Positions 1 through 3,994 of a DNA stretch of 7,214 nt are shown here, piece by piece. Made by a program: the position numbers and the translations under genes. The stretch is from Chloroflexota bacterium (GTDB lineage: Bacteria > Chloroflexota > Anaerolineae > UBA3071): NCBI GenBank assembly GCA_014383605.1, contig JACNHM010000257.1:1-7214 (forward strand), written 5' to 3'. Position 1 is the stretch's first letter. Each line of letters begins with the position of its first letter. Under the pieces are notes generated by a model that worked only from the letters and a program-made list of their open reading frames with translations, made no database searches and was not told the origin of the DNA.

Positions 1-43
1 GCGCCGCCCCCTCCGGTTGCCGAATCGAGAAAACCTCAGCCAT
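1..43 (-). CDS. Start of an unidentified gene, cut by the window edge
   Basis: Only the first 14 codons are visible: MAEVFSIRQPEGAA. The ATG is at 41-43, and the frame is open to the window edge. Two things support a real start. A GAGG Shine-Dalgarno lies 7 nt upstream (51-54). The ATG also overlaps the stop codon of the preceding small ORF (TGA at 36-38) by 8 nt, the arrangement usual for translationally coupled genes. The visible residues show no signal peptide or known domain, so no function can be given. The alternative is a chance ORF, since 14 codons are too few to judge coding potential. Confidence 0.5.
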   Translation of the reverse strand, partial: MAEVFSIRQPEGAA

Positions 44-248
44 CGCTCGACCTCGACCAGTCCCTCTGCACCCAACGCCCGATATCCTGTGAATCCACAC
101 TGGCGCTGCTCCGCGCCCAAGTTCTATCCGCCGCCAGCCCCCGTCCCATCAGCCAGACCAGAGCGATCAACAGCAACAGGATGAAAGCCCCACCCCCGCC
201 CACAGCCAATCGCACGCGCCAGCGCAGAGCACTACCCTCCCCTTGCAT
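36..248 (-). CDS. Small single-pass membrane protein, hypothetical (70 aa)
   Basis: I do not recognise a family. The product begins MQGEGSALRWRVR, then has one hydrophobic segment at about residues 14-37 (an AFILLLLIALVWLM core), then about 33 polar residues ending in SSDG. Arginines just before the helix predict the N-terminus inside and the C-terminal part outside. The ATG at 246-248 was chosen because the frame's extension upstream starts at a TTG inside the octamer repeat (272-367) and there only encodes a repetitive VGWDIGRL-type peptide. The Shine-Dalgarno is poor: a G-run sits too far upstream. The stop overlaps the start of the next gene by 8 nt, which favours a real coupled gene. The hydrophobic run could still be chance in GC-rich DNA. 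Confidence 0.42.
   Translation of the reverse strand: MQGEGSALRWRVRLAVGGGGAFILLLLIALVWLMGRGLAADRTWARSSASVDSQDIGRWVQRDWSRSSDG
51..54 (-). promoter_or_regulatory. Shine-Dalgarno for the partial gene at 1-43
   Basis: On the minus strand GAGG is followed by 7 nt (tcgagcg) and then ATG. This is near-ideal spacing and is the main reason for choosing this start. The site lies inside the 3' end of the upstream 70-codon ORF, which fits coupled translation. Confidence 0.5.
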
Positions 249-271
249 AACGAACCCGAACAACCCCCCAT

Positions 272-367
272 CCCAATCCACCAATTTACCAATATCCCAA
301 CCTACCAACCTACCAATATCCCAACCTACCAATCTACCAATCTACCAACCTACCAACCTACCAATGC
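272..367. repeat. Octamer tandem repeat, 12 units of 8 bp
   Basis: Twelve consecutive 8-bp units can be read, with consensus ACCAACCT/ACCAATCT on the plus strand and variants ACCAATAT, CCCAACCT and ACCAATTT. A 24-bp higher-order period is visible: 288-311 and 312-335 differ at only one base. The array fills most of the gap between the propeller gene (stop at 382-384) and the small ORF (ATG at 248). Short intergenic tandem repeats of this kind are known in filamentous bacteria such as cyanobacteria (heptamer STRR repeats). Assigning this one to any named family would be inference. Confidence 0.9.
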
Positions 368-381
368 ACCATCCCCCATCC

Positions 382-1818
382 CTACCGCAACCTTGGGTTG
401 GGGGTGGGGGTGGGAGTGGGTGGCTCCGGCGTGGCCGTGGGCGGCCCCAGAGTCGCTGTGGGCGGCGCTGGCGTCGGCGGAACCGGCGTCGGCGTGGCCG
501 GCTTCTCTGGCTTGACCGTCGGCGGAACTGCCGTCCCCTCGGCAGCCGGCGTGGCCGTAGGGCTTGCCGTGATCGTAGCCAGGGCCTCCGCCTCCGCCGT
601 CACCGTCGGCGTGGCCGTGGCCGTCGGTGTCCCCGTCGGCGTCTCCGTTGGCCTGGCCGTCGGCGTGACCGTAGATGTGGGTGTCTCCGTCGGCCTCGCC
701 GTCGGGGTGCTGGTCGGCGTGGCCGTCGGTGTGAACGTGGCCGTCGGCGTGCCGGTGAACGTGGCCGTGGGGGTAGGCGTGGGCACCTGCACCCGGCCTT
801 GCCACAGCCCATCGCCGCTGGCCGCGTACAGCCACCCCCGCTCCAGGGGATCTACCCCCAGACCGGTGACCGTCTGCTGGCCCAGACCCCGCCACATCGC
901 CGTCCACTGCCGTCCCCCATCGTGGCTGCGGTAGACGCCACCGCGCTCCACGGCGGCGTAGAGCGTCTGGAAGACCAGCGGATCGGCGGCCAGGGCCAAC
1001 ACCTGGCGGCCACGCAGGGTCGCGCCGGCGGGCCGCCAGGTGCGTCCTGCGTCTTCGCTGCCGTAGACGCCATCGTCGGTGCCCGCCAGCACGAGGTGCG
1101 GGGCCTGCGCGACCGCCAGCAACGCCTGGACCTGCCGCCCTTCGATGCCCGCGCCCGACACCCACGACTGGCCCCCATCGGATGTCTGCCACAGCCCGGC
1201 TGCCGTGCCCACGCTGACCAGGCGCGGATCGTCAGGGTGAGCAACCAGGGAAAGCGTTGCCGCGCCGCCCGGCCAGCGAGTGGTCCTCAGCCAGGACTGA
1301 CCCCCGTCAGGGCTCCAATGCAATTCGCGACCGGCGGCCACGTAGACCATGCCCACAGGCGGCGCGCCGCCAGCCACGATCAGCGCCGCGCTCTCGCCCG
1401 GCGGCAAGCCCGCCCAGATCAACGTCCAGGTGGCCCCGCCGTCGTCGCTCCGGTAGACCCCGCGCTCGCCGGCCGGCCCGGCGACCACGTACACCTGTCG
1501 GGCGTCGGCGGGATGGACGGCTACGGCTTGCACGGTGACCTGGCCCAGCAAACCTTGCGGCAGTCCCTCGTTGATGGCCGTCCAGGTGGAGCCGCCGTCA
1601 ATGGAGCGCTGCAACCCCTGGGCGGTGGCCGCGTAATGCAGCACCAGCCCCTCGCTGGCCTGCACCACGAGCCTGCTCACGTTCATCTCGCCCAGGCCGA
1701 CGGGAGTCCAGGTGTTCCACTGGGGCGCGCGCCAGGCCCAGGGCAAAGCCAGCAGCGGCAATAGGAAGATAACGCCAGCCAGCCACATGGGCATGGCCTG
1801 ACGAATCCGGGAAACCAT
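382..1818 (-). CDS. Secreted or membrane-anchored Asp-box (BNR/sortilin-like) beta-propeller with Thr/Pro-rich tail
   Basis: The product has 478 residues and three parts. Residues 11-29 are hydrophobic (WLAGVIFLLPLLALPWAW), preceded by R4 and R6: a signal peptide or N-terminal anchor. Residues 35-344 form a propeller with six Asp-box motifs (S-x-D-x-G-x-T/S-W type) at 72-79, 124-131, 169-176, 212-219, 254-261 and 298-305, spaced 42-52 residues apart. Each follows a strand such as GVYRS or GLWQT. A seventh such strand (GLWQG, 337-341) lacks an Asp-box, so six or seven blades are possible. Residues 345-478 are a Thr/Pro-rich tail with no LPXTG or membrane anchor. The fold is shared by Ycf48/HCF136-like and VPS10/sortilin-like proteins. 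I see no sialidase FRIP motif, so I favour binding over catalysis. The protein has no cysteine. ATG at 1818 is preferred (GAGG 5 nt upstream); an in-frame GTG at 1824 is the alternative. Confidence 0.9.
   Translation of the reverse strand: MVSRIRQAMPMWLAGVIFLLPLLALPWAWRAPQWNTWTPVGLGEMNVSRLVVQASEGLVLHYAATAQGLQRSIDGGSTWTAINEGLPQGLLGQVTVQAVAVHPADARQVYVVAGPAGERGVYRSDDGGATWTLIWAGLPPGESAALIVAGGAPPVGMVYVAAGRELHWSPDGGQSWLRTTRWPGGAATLSLVAHPDDPRLVSVGTAAGLWQTSDGGQSWVSGAGIEGRQVQALLAVAQAPHLVLAGTDDGVYGSEDAGRTWRPAGATLRGRQVLALAADPLVFQTLYAAVERGGVYRSHDGGRQWTAMWRGLGQQTVTGLGVDPLERGWLYAASGDGLWQGRVQVPTPTPTATFTGTPTATFTPTATPTSTPTARPTETPTSTVTPTARPTETPTGTPTATATPTVTAEAEALATITASPTATPAAEGTAVPPTVKPEKPATPTPVPPTPAPPTATLGPPTATPEPPTPTPTPNPRLR
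385..786 (-). repeat. Low-complexity Thr/Pro tail-coding region of the propeller gene
   Basis: This stretch encodes residues 345-478, mostly TPT, PTATP, TETPT and PPTP elements, with a less regular part around AEAEALATITAS in the middle. On the plus strand it reads as degenerate GGCGTGGCCGTC-like units, which opens long but meaningless frames on both strands. Such tails are usual for extracellular Chloroflexota proteins and would act as a stiff, extended, possibly glycosylated stalk. The glycosylation is inference. Confidence 0.85.
395..420 (+). other. Potential G-quadruplex motif at the 3' end of the propeller gene
   Basis: Five G-runs (3, 5, 5, 3 and 3 bases) are separated by 1-2 nt loops on the plus strand, which is the template strand for the minus-strand gene. 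They arise from consecutive CCC proline codons in the last residues, PTPTPTPNPRLR. The stop codon lies 11 bp further downstream. The motif is seen directly; that it folds or slows transcription is inference. Confidence 0.5.
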
Positions 1819-1823
1819 CCTCA

Positions 1824-1827
1824 CCTC
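1824..1827 (-). promoter_or_regulatory. Shine-Dalgarno favouring the ATG start of the propeller gene
   Basis: The minus strand reads GAGG, then TGAGG, then ATG, giving 5-nt spacing. The competing in-frame GTG (1822-1824) overlaps this site and has only a weak GTGAG right next to it. The ATG at 1816-1818 is therefore the better start. Confidence 0.55.
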
Positions 1828-1862
1828 ACGTACAGGGACATCACGGCGAAAGCGACCATTGT

Positions 1863-2020
1863 GCGTTTGTGCAACGGTGCCAGGACAGACGCCAGAGACT
1901 CAGCAGGTCCAAGATGCTCGCGGTGGACTGCCAAGTCCACCGCGTTTGTGCAACGGCGCCAGGACAGACGCCAGAGACTCAGCAGGTCCAAGATGCTCGC
2001 GGCGGACTGCCAAGTCCACC
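1863..2020. repeat. Two tandem copies of a 79-bp intergenic unit
   Basis: Copy 1 is 1863-1941 and copy 2 is 1942-2020. They abut directly and differ at only 2 of 79 positions, both T to C. A few more bases similar to the unit start follow at 2021-2030 (gcctttctgc against gcgtttgtgc). Each unit ends in a hairpin-forming GGTGGACT-gcca-AGTCCACC type sequence. The unit holds no convincing ORF. It fills over half of the spacer between the TPR gene and the propeller gene and resembles a REP- or MITE-like non-coding element. The family is not recognised. Confidence 0.95.
1919..1944. repeat. Perfect 11-bp inverted repeat (hairpin 1)
   Basis: CGCGGTGGACT and AGTCCACCGCG flank a GCCA loop, with no mismatches. 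It spans the junction of the two 79-bp copies. Neither strand shows a T-run after the stem, so it is not a canonical intrinsic terminator. It could be an RNA 3'-end protecting stem or the palindrome of a REP-like element. Confidence 0.85.
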
Positions 2021-2022
2021 GC
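1999..2022. repeat. Imperfect 10-bp inverted repeat (hairpin 2)
   Basis: This is the equivalent hairpin in the second 79-bp copy. The T to C change at 2003 creates one C/A mismatch in the stem; the other nine pairs remain. The same GCCA loop is kept. Confidence 0.7.
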
Positions 2023-2026
2023 CTTT

Positions 2027-2050
2027 CTGCCGGACCTGGCAGTCCGGCAG
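2027..2050. repeat. Perfect 9-bp inverted repeat (hairpin 3)
   Basis: CTGCCGGAC and GTCCGGCAG flank a 6-nt loop CTGGCA. Its core GGACCTGGCAGTCC closely resembles the reverse complement of the core of hairpin 1 (GGACTTGGCAGTCC), so it is probably a diverged, inverted relative. It is the first strong stem after the TPR stop codon (2095-2097), 44 bp downstream of it. No T-run follows on the minus strand, only AAAGGC. Confidence 0.8.
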
Positions 2051-2094
2051 GAGCAATCTTTGTGCTGAGACTGGCAACACAGAGGACAGAACCT

Positions 2095-3930
2095 CTAGCG
2101 CGGCTCCGGCGTTGGCGTCGGCGTCGGCGGCACCGGTGTATCGGTGGGTGGCACCGGTGTATCGGTGGGCGACGGAGGAGTATCCGTCGGCGTCGGTGGC
2201 TGCGGGCTCTCTGCCGGCGCCGCCCCTGTCACCGACCAGGTGAAGCGCCTGGTGGCGCTGGTCGGACTGACCGCTGTGCCCTCTGGCGTTCCATCGGCCC
2301 GCCGGCCCGTCTGACGCATGACGGTGACGTTCCATTGGTAATCATCGCCCGTGGCCACGCCCGGCAGGTAGTCCGGCGCCAGGAGGAGTGTCTCCTTCAC
2401 CCAGTGCTCGTCGCGCCAGGTTTCCCGGCCATGCAAGAAGAAGATGACCACGACGTAGTACTCGTCCTCGGCCAGCGGGCCCACACTGTCCCACCGCAGA
2501 ACGACCTGGGTTTCCCTCCCGCTGAGACCGCTCCCATCGGGCGGCGCACGCAGGATGGGTGCAGAATAAGAAGCAGGAGAGCGTGTGGCCGTGGGCGCCC
2601 GCGGCGTCGCCGTAGCCTGGGGCACGGGGGTCGCCGTGGGCAGGGGCGTGGGGGAGGGCGTGGCCGTCACGGTAGAGGTAGGGGTGGGCGTGGCCAGGGC
2701 CAGCGATACGGCCTGTTCCCCCGCCTCGGCCGCGCGGCAATCCACATCTTCCAAGGCCAGCGCCGCCCGGTAGTAAGCCAACGCGGCCTTGTAGTTCAAA
2801 CCATCCCGCTGCCTGTCCCCCAGCCGCAGATACACATCGCAGAGCAGCACCGCCAGGTGCCCCCCCGCGTAGTCTGAGCGCACCCGATACATGGCTTCCA
2901 GCCACCTCAGTGCCTGCGGCCAATCCTGACGCTGGTAGGCGGTCAATCCCTCCAGATAGAGGGCCACCGACTGCCGTTCCCGGTCTGCCTGCTCATTTTT
3001 CGGACGGATGCTCAGGGCGCTGCCAAAGCGCTGCACCGCCAAACGCACGGCGTCCAAGGAGTCGCCGGCGGTGACCAACTGCGCCTGACCGTCGTTCAGA
3101 TAGCAAATGAAGAGGTACTCCAGGATGGCTTCGCTGCGGTACGTGGCGTCCAGGGTGCGGATCTCCTCGAACTTCTCCAGCGCGCCTTGCCAGTCCGCCA
3201 GGTCGTAACGCTGCACGCCCTCGTCATAGAGCGCCAACAGCCGCTGCTGGCGTTGCACGAAGGCCAGCAGCCTCTCGGCGTCGGCATAAGCTGCATCCAC
3301 CGCCAGGATAGCCTGCAGGTGCGCGTAGGCTTCCTCCCAGTCGCCTTGTTCGATGGCCGCCTTGGCCTGGGCATAGCCGGCCGCCAGGTCCCGCAGTCGG
3401 TGCGCCCGGGCCAGCCCGACCTGCGCCCCCTGATCGTCGGGCAGCAGCGTGGCCAATTCCTGGAAGGCCTCAATCGCCCCCTCGTAGTCGCCAGCGGCCA
3501 GGCGCGCCTCCCCACGATTGCGCAGTTCCTCCACCTGAGCCTGGAAACGCTGTCCTCCCAGCAGGTGAAAACCGTTTCCCGGCAGAAAGTAAAAGCCAAC
3601 AAGCAGCAACAGGCCTGCCAATGGCAGCAACAGCCAGCGCAGCCCGCGATGCCGACCGCGCGTTTCTGTCCCCGCCGCTGCTGCCTCACGGGTGGTGACA
3701 GGCAGATCACCCTCCACCGCCTCCAACTGCAGGAACCAGGACAGCTCGTCCAGCAGAGCCTCTATCCCTTGCCGGTCGGGCTGCGCCTCCCGCAGGCGCG
3801 TGAAACAGGCGAGGGCCGCCTCCCACTCCCGCCGCTGGTAGTGAGCCATCCCCTGCTGGTAAAGCGCATCGGGGTCAACCATTGGCTCAGATGCCGGATT
3901 GTTTGTCTCTGCAGAAATGGTGTTTTCCAT
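2095..3930 (-). CDS. Single-pass membrane TPR protein with extracellular beta-sandwich domain and Thr/Pro tail
   Basis: The product has 611 residues. Residues 22-60 form a TPR-type helical pair (ALYQQGMAHYQRREWEAALACF). A TM helix lies at 98-117 (LRWLLLPLAGLLLLVGFYFL), preceded by RGRHRGLR. By the positive-inside rule, the first 97 residues are cytoplasmic and the rest is outside. Residues 130-408 hold more TPR-like pairs, with clear units near 136-165, 186-215, 233-262, 325-352 and 377-395. Residues 413-452 are a Thr/Pro linker. Residues 456-568 resemble an fn3/Ig-like beta-sandwich with LRWDSVG and YQWNV strands. Residues 569-611 are a Thr/Pro tail ending TPTPTPEPR. No enzyme motif is visible; a scaffold or envelope-assembly role is inference. 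ATG at 3930 is chosen over an adjacent GTG at 3933; the Shine-Dalgarno is weak for both. The gene starts 63 bp after the large repeat protein ends, so the two may be co-transcribed. Confidence 0.9.
   Translation of the reverse strand: MENTISAETNNPASEPMVDPDALYQQGMAHYQRREWEAALACFTRLREAQPDRQGIEALLDELSWFLQLEAVEGDLPVTTREAAAAGTETRGRHRGLRWLLLPLAGLLLLVGFYFLPGNGFHLLGGQRFQAQVEELRNRGEARLAAGDYEGAIEAFQELATLLPDDQGAQVGLARAHRLRDLAAGYAQAKAAIEQGDWEEAYAHLQAILAVDAAYADAERLLAFVQRQQRLLALYDEGVQRYDLADWQGALEKFEEIRTLDATYRSEAILEYLFICYLNDGQAQLVTAGDSLDAVRLAVQRFGSALSIRPKNEQADRERQSVALYLEGLTAYQRQDWPQALRWLEAMYRVRSDYAGGHLAVLLCDVYLRLGDRQRDGLNYKAALAYYRAALALEDVDCRAAEAGEQAVSLALATPTPTSTVTATPSPTPLPTATPVPQATATPRAPTATRSPASYSAPILRAPPDGSGLSGRETQVVLRWDSVGPLAEDEYYVVVIFFLHGRETWRDEHWVKETLLLAPDYLPGVATGDDYQWNVTVMRQTGRRADGTPEGTAVSPTSATRRFTWSVTGAAPAESPQPPTPTDTPPSPTDTPVPPTDTPVPPTPTPTPEPR
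2129..2191 (-). repeat. 21-bp tandem repeat in the TPR protein's Thr/Pro tail
   Basis: 2129-2149 and 2150-2170 are identical except for the last base, and 2171-2191 is a degenerate third copy. On the minus strand they encode TDTPPSP followed by two TDTPVPP units. The near-identity of two copies indicates recent slippage or duplication that lengthened the tail in frame. Confidence 0.85.
2638..2658 (+). other. Potential G-quadruplex motif in the TPR protein linker
   Basis: Four G-runs (3, 4, 5 and 3 bases) with loops CA, CGT and A lie on the template strand, opposite CCC proline codons of the Thr/Pro linker (around PSPTPLPT). A further run of five G lies just upstream at 2626-2630. The motif is seen directly; folding is untested. 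Confidence 0.4.
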
Positions 3931-3942
3931 CACTCACGAGTT

Positions 3943-3964
3943 GGAGCAAGATCGCCCTTGCTCC
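3943..3964. repeat. 8-bp hairpin just upstream of the TPR gene start
   Basis: GGAGCAAG and CTTGCTCC flank a 6-nt loop ATCGCC, with a perfect stem. It lies 13-34 bp upstream of the chosen ATG (3930) and partly overlaps the octamer repeat. No T-run follows on the minus strand, so it does not qualify as an intrinsic terminator. As an RNA stem it could affect translation of the TPR gene, which is inference. Confidence 0.55.
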
Positions 3965-3994
3965 CCTGCGCCCCTGCTCCTCTGCTCCTTTGCT
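3955..3994. repeat. Octamer tandem repeat, 5 units of 8 bp
   Basis: The units are CCCTTGCT, CCCCTGCG, CCCCTGCT, CCTCTGCT and CCTTTGCT on the plus strand. The array runs into the first base of the stop codon of the large repeat protein (TGA at 3994-3996, minus strand). It has the same 8-bp period as the array at 272-367 but a different sequence. It occupies most of the 63-bp gap between two genes. Confidence 0.75.

Noticed and set aside
249..332. Upstream TTG start for the small membrane ORF
   Set aside because: The extra 28 codons are the octamer array read in frame, with no Shine-Dalgarno.
350..1192. Minus-strand alternative frame (280 codons) rich in Gly, His and Asp
   Set aside because: It is an out-of-frame reading of the Thr/Pro tail and propeller; the HADGHADG-type repeats come only from the low-complexity DNA.
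181..1764. Long plus-strand open frame (527 codons) antisense to the propeller gene
   Set aside because: Its translation is Arg/Gly/Pro-rich without domain character, while the minus strand gives six regular Asp-boxes. High GC and the repetitive tail keep the frame open.
382..1818. Sialidase or other glycoside hydrolase assignment for the propeller
   Set aside because: Asp-boxes are structural and occur in many non-enzymes; no FRIP motif or arginine triad pattern could be placed.
1840..1880. Minus-strand promoter with a TTGCAC -35-like box upstream of the propeller gene
   Set aside because: No acceptable -10 box at 16-18 bp spacing; TTGCAC also sits inside the 79-bp repeat.
1863..2020. CRISPR-like array
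   Set aside because: There are only two copies of 79 bp, directly abutting, with no spacers between them and no cas genes nearby.
1919..2096. Intrinsic terminators after the TPR gene, including a 5-bp stem at 2081-2096
   Set aside because: None of the stems is followed by a T-run on either strand, and the 2081-2096 stem is short and overlaps the stop codon.
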